Positions 7,849 to 16,939 of a stretch of 64,000 bases of DNA are shown here, piece by piece (position 1 is the first letter of the stretch; each line of letters starts with the position of its first letter). Below the pieces are notes generated by a model, which was given only the letters and a program-made list of their open reading frames with translations, did no database searches and was not told the DNA's origin. The translations under genes were made by a program, and so were the position numbers. The stretch comes from Acanthopleuribacter pedis (GTDB lineage Bacteria; Acidobacteriota; Holophagae; Acanthopleuribacterales; Acanthopleuribacteraceae), in NCBI RefSeq assembly GCF_017377855.1, contig NZ_JAFREP010000015.1:186001-250000 (forward strand), given 5' to 3'.

Positions 7849-10026
7849 TCATGGTTCCTCACGCCGCCACAAGGTGACCGTCCCCCTTTCCGCTGTTACC
7901 CAAGTCTTCACCCCAAAACGCCCCAACCGCGCCACCACCGTGGGGTGAGGATGCCCAAAAGCATTATTGCGCCCGCAAGAAACCACTGCCAAATCCGGCT
8001 GAAAACGGCGCAACAGCGGCGTGCCCGTCGCCGAACGGCTGCCGTGGTGACCCAGGACCAACACCCGCTGTTGCGCTTGCGGCGGCGGCAGATCCCAGTA
8101 GCTTTCACTAAGCACACCCGCATCACCCGGAACCAGCACAATGCCGCCGGGAACCCCCACCAATGCGACCAAACTCCCCTCGTTCGCATTGACCGCGGGA
8201 CGCCCCGCTTGCGGCCACAACAGCCGCACCTGCATCGCACCAACCGTCTCGCGCACACCCGCTTCAACACCCAGCCAGCGTCGTTCTCCCAAAAGCGGAT
8301 GGCCGACAAACAAAGGCAGTTGTGCGGCGGGCACCCAAAATGGGACCCCTGGATCCATGGTTTCTAAAAAAGCGTAATGGTCGCGGTTGAAATGGGAAAC
8401 CAAGCCACCGCGCACCCGCCGAACCCCGTACAGGCGCAACACCTGCTCGAAGGTAATGAACGGAGGGAGACGACCGCCCGCATCGAGTAACCAGCCCTCA
8501 CCGTTTTCAGCAACCAACAGCGCGCACGATCCCTGGCCGACGTCTAACACCACCATGCGGGCCCCTTGCAACGGTGTTTGATGGCAACGCCCCGCCGCCA
8601 CCAACACCAAACACAAAACCCAACGCCGCTCCCGGCCGCCGTAATGAAGGGCGCAGAACAACAGGACCAATGCCAGAACCACGACGGCCGGCTCCCAGGG
8701 AAAACGAACCTCGCACAGCAATCCCTCGCTCTGACGCATCACCTGGAACCAACCGGCGATGTGCTCATCAAGGCTGTTGACAACCCAGGCGCAGCGCGGC
8801 GAAACCAAACCGGCCATAGCCCACACAAACAATCCGAGCAAACCGAGCAACAAGGGAAAACCCGCCATATTCCAAAAAAAGGCGGCCCAATTAAGCCGCA
8901 CCCCAAACAACAAACCCACCGGAAGCGCAAACAGTTGGGCCGCGGCCAGGGCCCGTAACCACCGCAAACGTGGCGACCATGGATGGACCAAAGGAGAGCG
9001 CACCACCCCCGGCCCCAAGCCAACCACCAAACCCAAACTCACCGCGTAGCTGTACCAAAACCCTTGTCGCAACAGGCAGGTCGGGTCCAACAAAACACTC
9101 ACCGCGGTCAGCACCGACCAGACCCGCAACCAACAACGCCGTCGCCCCACCGCCCACAAAACCTGAAACACCAATAAAAAAAGCGTGGCCCGCGCCACCG
9201 AATCCTGCCAACCCATATGGGTCGCAAAGAGCAACATCCCGCAACAGGCCGCCCCGGTCCGCCGGGCCGGGCTACGAACCCAGGCCAGCAACCACTTCAA
9301 CAACAACCAAACCAAACCACAATGCAGGCCCGATATCGAAAGCAGATGCCCCAGGCCCATCCAACCGAGACGCTCTCGCCAGATCGGAACCGCCCCGTTG
9401 CGAAGGAACAAGCCAACCAACTCACGGTTGGCGGGGTTGAGCCCCGAGGATACACGCGGTCGCCCCTGGTAGGTCATCAGCCGCGGCGAAGTCGCACTGC
9501 CGACAAAACGCGGCAGGTGCCGTTCCTGGAGTCGGCGCATCGGGTGCGGCACCGTGTAAGGCGGGGTACTTGTCTTGAGACGAATCCAGACCCGCACCTT
9601 GAGGTCCGCCCAATCGGGCGGCGGTTCCGGTACATACACCGCCAAGCGCCTGAGACGAAAGGGCACTTGGGGCCGGATAAAATGCGGCCGCCGGACCACC
9701 AGCACGGCACCGTGGGCCGTGGTACGGATTTCCCGCACGGTACCTTCAATTAAAAAGACCCGGCCGGCATCGGCCGGTACGGGCCGGACCTGCCGCAAGC
9801 GGGCCATGTGGGCACCCACCGCCGACACGCCCAATATCGCCCCAACCGGCACCAACATCAAGACAACAGACGGCCGCTGCCGAACACACCACAGGCAGCC
9901 GGCAACCACCAACACAACCCAAAAACCGAACGGCTGTAGGGCGGGCATGTCGGCATAACACCAGGCAAGCAGTGCACCCGCGACCACCGCGACAAAAGCC
10001 GCGACTTCGAAATGTCTCGTTTTCAC
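7849..10026 (-). CDS. comEC: ComEC/Rec2-family DNA uptake channel protein
   Basis: Polytopic inner-membrane protein that by family role carries single-stranded DNA into the cytoplasm during natural transformation. The 725 residues show two N-terminal membrane helices, an OB-like periplasmic segment (about 85-180), the competence domain with LLSISGLHCGLVWLLLK (about 230) and many helices to about 465. A C-terminal metallo-beta-lactamase-like domain follows (VVLDVGQGSCALLV, LLDAGG, SHFNRDHY, VLGHHGS). The HxNxDH form of the metal motif departs from HxHxDH but resembles the variants usual in ComEC. The start is a GTG with a weak ribosome site, so it is uncertain by a few codons. No comEA lies beside it. 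Confidence 0.9.
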   Translation of the reverse strand: MKTRHFEVAAFVAVVAGALLAWCYADMPALQPFGFWVVLVVAGCLWCVRQRPSVVLMLVPVGAILGVSAVGAHMARLRQVRPVPADAGRVFLIEGTVREIRTTAHGAVLVVRRPHFIRPQVPFRLRRLAVYVPEPPPDWADLKVRVWIRLKTSTPPYTVPHPMRRLQERHLPRFVGSATSPRLMTYQGRPRVSSGLNPANRELVGLFLRNGAVPIWRERLGWMGLGHLLSISGLHCGLVWLLLKWLLAWVRSPARRTGAACCGMLLFATHMGWQDSVARATLFLLVFQVLWAVGRRRCWLRVWSVLTAVSVLLDPTCLLRQGFWYSYAVSLGLVVGLGPGVVRSPLVHPWSPRLRWLRALAAAQLFALPVGLLFGVRLNWAAFFWNMAGFPLLLGLLGLFVWAMAGLVSPRCAWVVNSLDEHIAGWFQVMRQSEGLLCEVRFPWEPAVVVLALVLLFCALHYGGRERRWVLCLVLVAAGRCHQTPLQGARMVVLDVGQGSCALLVAENGEGWLLDAGGRLPPFITFEQVLRLYGVRRVRGGLVSHFNRDHYAFLETMDPGVPFWVPAAQLPLFVGHPLLGERRWLGVEAGVRETVGAMQVRLLWPQAGRPAVNANEGSLVALVGVPGGIVLVPGDAGVLSESYWDLPPPQAQQRVLVLGHHGSRSATGTPLLRRFQPDLAVVSCGRNNAFGHPHPTVVARLGRFGVKTWVTAERGTVTLWRREEP

Positions 10027-10850
10027 ATCGACCCACTTCGGATCGAACCCACGAAAACCATTCTAGCGCCGTCATTTATTTTTTCACTCATTATTTTTCA
10101 TTTCATGCAAAGGTCATCCTCATCGACGACCGTCACGCCCCACGCTTTTCCGCCGGCTTTACCACGAAACCTGGAGGTTCTGTCAAGGGTTGTCGACCCA
10201 CTTTAGCACCCAACAAACGGCCAATGTAAAAATGCAAATTCGAACACTATGAGTCCCATAGCTTTCACAGAATCGCCTTTGAAAAAGCCGGGTTTTTTCT
10301 TTCATCGCCGTCAGGTTTTTGGTAATTTCTGCTCTGCTTATGATGCTCGACCTCGTCCACAAAGGCCGCACTTTCGTGATTCAACGCACCTTAAACCGCC
10401 CAAGCCACCGCCTCAAGATCCTTAGTTTCAACACTTTGCCTCCTTTCACCAGCCTCCAAGATGATGAAACAGGCAGTGTTAAGAACCCATCGGTTTGGCT
10501 AGGCCGCACTGAACCGAACGGCTGAAACCCGCGCCCCCGTTAGCCTTATGCCGCAAAACCCAGGGCTCCGCTTTTCTGACGGAAACCTCATCGACGGACG
10601 GGCTAGATCGCCAACACCCGTTGGAACGATGCGCCCCAGTCAACCGCAATCGGCTTTAAAAAAAAGGGGTCCCAACGGGCTCACGAACGGCTCACAGGAA
10701 AAAGCGACAAGGCCGCGTCAAAAGCACAATCCCTGCCCCCAAACAGGTTTTTTTTTCGCACCCGGCATTTTTTCTCACACCACCGAAAGCCACTTTTTCG
10801 GGCAAACCTTTGAAAAACAATAGGCTGCGAGATCTGGGGATTCATACCAA
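10027..10850. other. Intergenic stretch, no gene seen
   Basis: About 820 bp upstream of the nrdJ control region, with many A/T runs (for example 10060-10110 and 10740-10780) and no coding signal. Nothing identifiable apart from the nrdJ regulatory elements that follow. Confidence 0.5.
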
Positions 10851-10855
10851 CCACC

Positions 10856-10871
10856 ACACAAGATGTTGTGG
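10856..10871. promoter_or_regulatory. NrdR box 1 (candidate)
   Basis: The 16-mer ACACAAGATGTTGTGG matches the NrdR-box consensus (acaCwAtATaTwGtgt) at all its most conserved positions (C4, A6, A8-T9, T11, G13). It lies just upstream of the -35 box of nrdJ. NrdR is the general repressor of ribonucleotide reductase genes. Confidence 0.6.
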
Positions 10872-10880
10872 CCTTTTTTA

Positions 10881-10909
10881 TTTACTCCCACTAGATGCGG
10901 TGCTATAAT
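10881..10909 (+). promoter_or_regulatory. Promoter of nrdJ
   Basis: TTTACT (10881-10886) and a perfect TATAAT (10904-10909) are separated by exactly 17 bp. Transcription would start near 10916, giving a leader of about 110 nt. Confidence 0.7.
10888..10903. promoter_or_regulatory. NrdR box 2 (candidate)
   Basis: CCACTAGATGCGGTGC keeps C4, A6, A8-T9 and G13 of the NrdR consensus. It starts 32 bp after box 1, leaving the 16-bp gap typical of paired NrdR boxes, and fills the spacer between the -35 and -10 boxes. Confidence 0.5.
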
Positions 10910-11024
10910 CCGCCGAGTCAACACAAACCCTACAAGTAGACGCGATTCGGCAAGCTCACACACCTCGCCCTGGCGTCAGCTTGCTTTTTTATGACAGACA
11001 ATTTTTTTAAGGGGATCAGGGTTC

Positions 11025-14000
11025 ATGAAATTTAAACGGTTATTCACTAAGAAAGGCGCTTCTCCATACAGCGACATCCCTTTTGGCCACCGTAGTTCCG
11101 AAATCCGCAATCCAGACGGGAAAGTCGTTTTTTCCGTAGAAGACGCACTCGTCCCAGAGGACTGGTCGCAAGTCGCCGTCGATGTACTTGCCCAAAAATA
11201 CTTCCGTAAAGCCGGTGTCCCCGCGCACGTCGTGCGCATGCAGGAAGAAGGCGTTCCACAATGGCTGCAAGCATCGCAACCCAATGAGGAAGCCTTGGAA
11301 TTGCTGCCGGAAAACCAACAATACGGCATGGAAACGGACGCGCGCCAAGTGTTTAACCGTCTCGCGGGCTGCTGGACTTACTGGGGCTGGAAACATAACT
11401 ATTTCGATACCGAAAACGACGCCCAAGTTTTTTACGACGAACTCTGTCACATGTTGGCCCGTCAAATGGTCGCCCCGAACTCACCACAGTGGTTCAACAC
11501 CGGCTTGCACTGGGCCTACGGCATTAACGGCCCCGCCCAAGGCCACTACTACGCCGATCCCGCCACCGGCGAGGTCAATGCCTCCGAGGACGCCTACACC
11601 CATCCCCAACCCCACGCCTGCTTCATTCAGAGTGTCGACGACAGCTTGGTGAACGAGGGCGGCATCATGGATCTCTGGACCCGTGAAGCGCGTCTCTTTA
11701 AATACGGCAGCGGTACCGGCACCAATTTCAGCGCCATTCGCGCCCTGGGCGAACCCCTCTCCGGCGGCGGTAAATCCTCCGGCCTGATGTCGTTCCTCAA
11801 AATCGGCGACCGCGCCGCCGGCGCCATCAAATCGGGCGGCACCACCCGTCGCGCCGCCAAGATGGTCACGCTCGACATCGATCACCCCGATATCGTGGAA
11901 TTCGTCGAATGGAAAATGACGGAAGAACAGAAGGTAGCCTCACTCGTGGCCGGCAGCCAAATGTGTAAACAGTCGCTCAAAGCGGTATTTGACGCGGCCT
12001 GGGCGGGCGGCGACGAGAACAAACCCGCGACCGATCCCTACAAAAACGACAGCCTGCGCAAGGCCATGGTCGAAGCGGCCAAGCAATTTGTTCCCAAGTC
12101 CTACATCAACCGCGTGTTGCAACTGTGCGCGCAAGGCTACCGTGAAATGGAATTCGACGTGTACGACGTCAACTGGGAATCCGAAGCCTACGCCACCGTC
12201 AGCGGCCAGAACAGCAACAACAGCATCCGTATCACCAACAACTTTATGAAAGCAGTTGAGAACCAACAGGATTGGGATCTGACGGCACGGGTCACCAAAA
12301 AAGTGACCCGCACCATCCCCGCCGAAGAACTCTGGGAACGGGTGTCCATCGCGGCGTGGCAGAGCGCGGATCCCGGTCTGCAATTCGACACCACGATTAA
12401 TGAATGGCACACCTGCCCCAACAGCGGTCGCATCAACGCCTCCAACCCTTGCTCCGAGTACATGTTCCTCGACGACACGGCCTGCAACCTGGCCTCGGTC
12501 AACTTGATCAAATTCCTCGACGTGAGCAACGGCCGTTTCGATACCAAACGCTTCCAAGAGGTTTGCCGCTTCTGGACCGTCGTTCTCGAAATCTCGGTTA
12601 TGATGGCGCAATACCCCAGCTACTTGATCGCCGCCAAATCCTACCGTTACCGCACCCTTGGCTTGGGTTACGCCAACATCGGCGCCATGCTGATGGTCAG
12701 CGGCATTCCTTACGACTCCGACCGCGCGTTGGCCCTGACCGGTGCCATTACCGCGATCATGACCGGCAGCAGCTACAAAACCTCGGCCGAGCTATCAAAA
12801 GAACTGGGACCCTTTCCCGGTTACGCGGACAACAAGGACGACATGTTGCGCGTGATGCGCAACCACCGTCGTGCGGCCTACAACGTCGATTCCGAGGAAT
12901 ACGAGGGGCTCGACGTCAAACCCGTGGGCATCAACGCGGGCAACTGCCCGGCCTACCTGCTCAACGCCGCCAAAAAGGTGTGGGACGACGCCCTCAAAAT
13001 GGGTGAGGAACACGGCTACCGCAACGCACAAACCACGGTGATTGCGCCCACCGGCACCATCGGCCTGGTCATGGATTGCGACACCACCGGCATCGAACCC
13101 GACTTCGCCTTGGTTAAGTTCAAGAAACTCGCCGGCGGCGGTTACTTCAAAATCATCAACAGCTCGGTGCCGACCGCACTCGAAAAGTTGGGTTACACCC
13201 CCTCCCAAATTAAAGGGATTACCGATTACTGCAAAGGGACCGGCACCCTGAAGGACGCCCCCGGCGTCAATCACGAAACCCTGAAAGCCAAAGGCTTTAC
13301 CCAAGCAATTCTGGACAAACTGGAACAATCGCTGGGTTCCGTTTTCGACATTAAGTTCGCCTTCAACCGCTACGCGCTGGGCGACGACTTTATGACCGAA
13401 ACCCTCAAGGTCAACAAAGAGTTGTTGGACAACTGGGATTTCGACCTGCTGCGTCACCTGGGTTTCAGCGCGGAAGACATCGCCGCGGCCAACGAATTCT
13501 GCTGCGGCACCATGACCATTGAGGGCGCGCCCGAGTTGAAGCACGAACACTACGCTGTCTTCGACTGCGCCAACAAGTGCGGCACCAAAGGCAAACGCTA
13601 CATTTCCGCCAAAGGCCACGTCAACATCATGGCCGCCGCCCAACCCTTCATTTCCGGCGCGATCTCCAAAACGATCAACATGCCCAACGAGGCCACGGTC
13701 GAAGAGGTTAAATCGATTTACGAATTCGCCTGGACCCAAGGTTTGAAAGCCATCGCGCTGTACCGCGACGGCTCCAAGCTGAGCCAACCGCTGTCGACCC
13801 AAGCCGAGGATGTTTTTGCCGAACCGGCGGAAGAACCGGTCGCCAAAAAAGCCAAGGTCGAGAAAGCCGCGGAACAACTCACCAAAATGTACACCCGCCA
13901 CCAGCGCCACCAACTGCCCAACCGCCGTGGCGGCTACACGCAGAAGGTCACCATCGGCGGTCACAAGCTTTATTTGCGCACGGGCGAATATCCCGACGGT

Positions 14001-14531
14001 CGCTTGGGCGAGATTTTTCTCGACATGCACCGCGAAGGCGCCTCGTTCCGCAGCCTGATGAACTGTTTCGCCATCGCCGTCAGCCTCGGCCTTCAGTACG
14101 GCGTGCCGCTCGAAGAGTATCTGGACGCTTTCGTGTTCACCAAGTTTGAACCCTCTGGTCCCGTTTACGGTCACGACCACGTCAAGTTCTGTGACTCCGT
14201 CATCGATTTCGTCTTCCGCGAATTGGGCCTGACCTATCTCCACCGCACGGAATACGCCCACGTCCCCCCGGTGGAGGAGGAAACGCCTGACACCGGTGTT
14301 TCCTCCGAAGAACCGATGGACGACATGGATTGGGAATACTCCAAGGTGGTGGCTGAAACCGCGCAGCAAATCACCGAAACCGCGCAAACCAAACAACAGC
14401 AAACGGTACAGGTCGCCCGCCTCAAAGGTTACGAAGGCGATCCCTGCCCCGAATGTGGCAACTTGACCCTGGTTCGCAACGGCACCTGTCTCAAGTGCGA
14501 CACCTGTGGTTCCACCACCGGCTGCAGCTAA
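11025..14531 (+). CDS. nrdJ: Adenosylcobalamin-dependent (class II) ribonucleoside-diphosphate reductase
   Basis: Makes deoxyribonucleotides for DNA synthesis using a coenzyme B12-derived thiyl radical. The 1168-residue length fits the long NrdJ subtype. The active-site segment NPCSEYMFLDDTACNLASVN lies near residue 474, with MVAPNSPQWFNTG near 148 and KYGSGTGTNFSAIR near 227. The C-terminus ends in a Cys-rich zinc-ribbon-like tail (CPECG...CLKCDTCGSTTGCS) of the kind that re-reduces the active site. The ribosome site is AAGGGGA (11009-11015). The promoter carries paired NrdR-like boxes, so repression by NrdR-dATP is likely. The leader is too short for a cobalamin riboswitch. A long minus-strand frame across its 3' half is a coding shadow. 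Confidence 0.97.
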   Translation: MKFKRLFTKKGASPYSDIPFGHRSSEIRNPDGKVVFSVEDALVPEDWSQVAVDVLAQKYFRKAGVPAHVVRMQEEGVPQWLQASQPNEEALELLPENQQYGMETDARQVFNRLAGCWTYWGWKHNYFDTENDAQVFYDELCHMLARQMVAPNSPQWFNTGLHWAYGINGPAQGHYYADPATGEVNASEDAYTHPQPHACFIQSVDDSLVNEGGIMDLWTREARLFKYGSGTGTNFSAIRALGEPLSGGGKSSGLMSFLKIGDRAAGAIKSGGTTRRAAKMVTLDIDHPDIVEFVEWKMTEEQKVASLVAGSQMCKQSLKAVFDAAWAGGDENKPATDPYKNDSLRKAMVEAAKQFVPKSYINRVLQLCAQGYREMEFDVYDVNWESEAYATVSGQNSNNSIRITNNFMKAVENQQDWDLTARVTKKVTRTIPAEELWERVSIAAWQSADPGLQFDTTINEWHTCPNSGRINASNPCSEYMFLDDTACNLASVNLIKFLDVSNGRFDTKRFQEVCRFWTVVLEISVMMAQYPSYLIAAKSYRYRTLGLGYANIGAMLMVSGIPYDSDRALALTGAITAIMTGSSYKTSAELSKELGPFPGYADNKDDMLRVMRNHRRAAYNVDSEEYEGLDVKPVGINAGNCPAYLLNAAKKVWDDALKMGEEHGYRNAQTTVIAPTGTIGLVMDCDTTGIEPDFALVKFKKLAGGGYFKIINSSVPTALEKLGYTPSQIKGITDYCKGTGTLKDAPGVNHETLKAKGFTQAILDKLEQSLGSVFDIKFAFNRYALGDDFMTETLKVNKELLDNWDFDLLRHLGFSAEDIAAANEFCCGTMTIEGAPELKHEHYAVFDCANKCGTKGKRYISAKGHVNIMAAAQPFISGAISKTINMPNEATVEEVKSIYEFAWTQGLKAIALYRDGSKLSQPLSTQAEDVFAEPAEEPVAKKAKVEKAAEQLTKMYTRHQRHQLPNRRGGYTQKVTIGGHKLYLRTGEYPDGRLGEIFLDMHREGASFRSLMNCFAIAVSLGLQYGVPLEEYLDAFVFTKFEPSGPVYGHDHVKFCDSVIDFVFRELGLTYLHRTEYAHVPPVEEETPDTGVSSEEPMDDMDWEYSKVVAETAQQITETAQTKQQQTVQVARLKGYEGDPCPECGNLTLVRNGTCLKCDTCGSTTGCS

Positions 14532-14552
14532 CCCTCGCTTTTCAAGCACTTC

Positions 14553-14606
14553 ATAACGCAAGCTGCGCTTGCATTACGCTCTTTTCTCGCGGGAACCGCG
14601 AGGAAT
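14553..14606. repeat. Family C element, copy 1
   Basis: Begins TAACGCAAGCTGCGCTTGCA, then TCTTTTCTCGCGGGAACCGC, giving two consecutive small hairpins (GCAAGC-GCTTGC and CGCGG-CCGCG). Related copies lie at 18522 (inverted) and 30322. This copy sits between the nrdJ stop and its terminator. Confidence 0.6.
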
Positions 14607-14611
14607 TAGCC

Positions 14612-14642
14612 AAAAAAGCCCGCCTCACCGGCGGGCTTTTTT
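14612..14642 (+). terminator. Rho-independent terminator of nrdJ
   Basis: AAAAAAGCCCGCC / GGCGGGCTTTTTT hairpin with a 4-base loop and T-tract. Confidence 0.88.
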
Positions 14643-14775
14643 ATTGGCAAAACTGAAAAAAAGACAAAACAGCGGTCGAAGGCGCCGGACCTCAATCGTT
14701 CAGGTATGATAGGAGACTGCTTCAGCATTTTCACTCCAGCACCCTCCGTTCGGTATCGACCGCCGCGGGGAACCC

Positions 14776-14840
14776 AACTAGCCCGCATTTCTCACAAGGA
14801 TTCGGCTTCGTAGCAGAACTTCTTGTGAGAAATGCGGGCT
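14776..14840. repeat. Family A palindromic element, 65-bp copy
   Basis: Perfect 20-bp terminal inverted repeats (CTAGCCCGCATTTCTCACAA and its complement) surround a core with GGCTTCGTAGCAGAA. Both ends carry CTAG. It appears to be an internal deletion of the longer copies at 51349 and 57839. Confidence 0.8.
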
Positions 14841-14956
14841 AGGGTCGGCCCCATACCTCGGCGAGACCGCGCACCTCGTGGGAGGGTCATTGCGGCGTGG
14901 TGTGTCTTAGTTACCTGCCGCTTCCATCGAAAGGTTTACCAATTAGAGGTACTTAT

Positions 14957-15607
14957 ATGAAAGTCGTCAAAATCGTTCTCGGCGGTCTCGTTGCCGCCCT
15001 ATTGTTCTTCGTGGCCTTCCTTGTGTTTGTCGCCCCCTCCGACTTTAGTGTCGCGCGTTCCATAGAAATCAGCGCACCGAAAGCCTATGTCTTCCCCGCC
15101 GTCAACAAACTCAAAAACTGGAAACACTGGATGATTTGGGCCGAACGCGATCCCAACATGGAGATTACCTATTCCGGTCCCGACACCGGCATCGGTTCCA
15201 AATCAGCCTGGCAATCCGAAAGCCAAGGGAGCGGTGAAATGGAATGCCTGGCCACCGAACTGGACAAATCGGTCACCTATCGCCTGTACTTCCCCGATTT
15301 CGACATGGCCTCCGAGGTCATCATGAAGGTGGAAGAAGTCTCGCCCGAGGTCACCCGCGTCACTTGGTTAAACGAAGGTGATGTCGGCGGCAACCCCATC
15401 AATAAATTGTTCGCCATGAACATGGACAGCATGGTCGGCCCCGATTTCGAAGCGGGCCTCAGCAACATGAAAAAATGGGTTGAATCCAAACCGGAAGCCC
15501 TCGAAGCGGACGCCGCCCCGGCCAAAATCGAAAGCGAAACCCCCGCGGTCATGGAACCCCCGTCGAACGAAACCGACCAAAAAGAAGGACAGCCGGTCGA
15601 CAAGTAA
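14957..15607 (+). CDS. SRPBCC (START/polyketide-cyclase-like) domain protein, membrane anchored
   Basis: 216 residues beginning with one hydrophobic segment (about 4-27: VKIVLGGLVAALLFFVAFLV), then an SRPBCC-fold domain (about 30-180) with the family hallmarks FSVARSIEISAPKAYVFPAV and NWKHWMIWAERDP. A low-complexity acidic/proline tail follows (about 185-216). Such proteins bind hydrophobic ligands, but no ligand can be named. The ATG at 14957 with AGAGG upstream is preferred to an in-frame GTG at 14897, since it puts the membrane anchor at the N-terminus. It is a single-gene unit ended by a terminator shared with the convergent DUF429 gene. Confidence 0.8.
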   Translation: MKVVKIVLGGLVAALLFFVAFLVFVAPSDFSVARSIEISAPKAYVFPAVNKLKNWKHWMIWAERDPNMEITYSGPDTGIGSKSAWQSESQGSGEMECLATELDKSVTYRLYFPDFDMASEVIMKVEEVSPEVTRVTWLNEGDVGGNPINKLFAMNMDSMVGPDFEAGLSNMKKWVESKPEALEADAAPAKIESETPAVMEPPSNETDQKEGQPVDK

Positions 15608-15630
15608 CCGCCCCCTTGCTTCAAAACCCA

Positions 15631-15666
15631 AAAGGCACGCCCTCCCAGGAGAGGCGTGCCTTTTTT
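15631..15666. terminator. Bidirectional terminator between convergent genes
   Basis: Stem AAAGGCACGCC / GGCGTGCCTTT with A- and T-runs on the two sides. It can end both the SRPBCC gene (plus) and the DUF429 gene (minus). Confidence 0.85.
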
Positions 15667-15675
15667 CCAGATGGG

Positions 15676-16362
15676 TTAACCCCAGATTTCCATGAGTAGG
15701 CCGCGGGCGTCTCGCGGCGGATCTTGCGGGGCACGCGCGGCGCAACCCAATGCGCGACGTCGCGCGGTGAGGACCAGAACGGCGGCATCGATGAGGTCGT
15801 CCCGGGCCACGCCGCGCGGTAAGCGGCCGAGTGCGCCGTACCAGGCGCCAAACGCGGGGCAACATTGCTCAAGGACGGCCAAACGCGCCGCTCGGCCCAC
15901 TTTCTTTTTTTTCGGGTGCTGGATCGGCGCACCCGCCAATTGGGCAAACGCCCATTCGGGATGCGCCTCGAAAACACGCTTTTGTTTGTCGGGGTCGATC
16001 CAGGCGTCGACCTCGCGAATCTTGGGCATGATGTGGAAACCCTGCAGCGAAATCCCCAATCCGGCACGAAAGGCTTTTTCCGTAAATACGGACCGCGCGG
16101 GTGGGGAAAATACACTGGAAGCACGGGGCCGTCCCAAGGCGCGACGCACGGTCTGATCGGCCAAACGGCCGCCTTTTTGGGGATGTTCCAACAGGCCGAT
16201 GGGAATATCCAGCGCAACCCACCGCGGCTGTTCCGCCAGCGTCTCAATCCCTTCAATCGCGGGCATATGCCGCGGTCGCCAATCCGTGAGTTGACCGGCT
16301 TCAAGCCTTGCTAAAACGGCGATCCAACCCGTACGACACCCGTCCACACCGGCAAGCCACAT
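15676..16362 (-). CDS. DUF429 family protein (predicted RNase H-like nuclease)
   Basis: 228 residues. The N-terminus WLAGVDGCRTGW and the segments ALDIPIGL (about 52) and RGVARDDLIDAAVLVLTARR (about 180) are hallmarks of DUF429, a family with a predicted RNase H-like fold and conserved acidic residues: Asp in VDGC, Asp in LDIP, and the DD..D of the C-terminal helix. The biochemical activity is not established. Monocistronic on the minus strand. Confidence 0.8.
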   Translation of the reverse strand: MWLAGVDGCRTGWIAVLARLEAGQLTDWRPRHMPAIEGIETLAEQPRWVALDIPIGLLEHPQKGGRLADQTVRRALGRPRASSVFSPPARSVFTEKAFRAGLGISLQGFHIMPKIREVDAWIDPDKQKRVFEAHPEWAFAQLAGAPIQHPKKKKVGRAARLAVLEQCCPAFGAWYGALGRLPRGVARDDLIDAAVLVLTARRRALGCAARAPQDPPRDARGLLMEIWG

Positions 16363-16711
16363 AGCCGCTCCTTCATTCCTCTGGTTTAAACGCTGATTAT
16401 ACCCGTTCGGCCGCGGTCATTTTTTTGCAAGAGGGTTCGCGGCTTTGAGCGCTGGATCCAAGGGACCACGCAAAGCACAGGCGTGCCAAACGAATCCACC
16501 GCGAACGGAGGGTGACGCCGGGTTGCGATTTTACCTAACCGAGTACTTCGTTCCTCCCGCGCGAAGGGTGCCGACCCCCCTTTTATGGCGCGATTTAGCC
16601 GCCGCCAACAGCGCCCCGGTGGTCAAACCACCAATCACAACAAGAAATCCCACCATTCACACATGGAAGGTTGCTTCGCAACGCGAATCCCGCCGCTCGG
16701 GACATCACCCG

Positions 16712-16740
16712 TTGAAGGGAAAACACGCATCTTTTACATT
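16712..16740 (+). promoter_or_regulatory. Weak candidate promoter for a small RNA
   Basis: TTGAAG (16712-16717), 17-bp spacer, TACATT (16735-16740). Proposed because a strong terminator without a gene lies about 130 bp downstream. Confidence 0.25.
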
Positions 16741-16746
16741 GGGGAC

Positions 16747-16900
16747 AACCTGATGCACGACGGTGGTCAACACGCTACCGTGGCATGAGGTTGAAACCTG
16801 TACGAGAGCAAATTTCGAGAGCACTACTTAGTGGCTTGATTTTTTTCCCACTGCCAGCGGGGAGTTGCCCGACGACCTTCATCGTCGGGCTATTTTTTTT
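16747..16900 (+). ncRNA. Candidate small RNA ending in an orphan terminator
   Basis: The 577-bp gap between the DUF429 and ppk2 genes (both minus strand) contains no coding frame, yet ends with a strong plus-strand terminator at 16867. A transcript of about 150 nt from the candidate promoter would contain small hairpins such as CACTACTTAGTG. No known RNA family was recognised. Confidence 0.3.
16867..16900 (+). terminator. Orphan rho-independent terminator
   Basis: Perfect 9-bp stem GCCCGACGA / TCGTCGGGC, 6-base loop, then TATTTTTTTT. The T-tract is on the plus strand, so it does not serve ppk2. Confidence 0.8.
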
Positions 16901-16939
16901 TGCGCCGCTGATTCTCGAAAACGCATCCAGGGACAGGTA

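Noticed and set aside
10851..10880. Hairpin CACAA-GATG-TTGTG followed by a T-run as a terminator
   Set aside because: Only 5 base pairs and no gene upstream on the plus strand; the NrdR-box interpretation explains the dyad better.
10910..11024. Cobalamin riboswitch in front of nrdJ
   Set aside because: The leader of about 110 nt is too short for the roughly 200-nt aptamer and no B12-box was seen.
12795..14561. Long minus-strand reading frame opposite nrdJ (588 codons)
   Set aside because: Same reasoning: antisense to a conserved gene, compositionally skewed, no recognisable domain.
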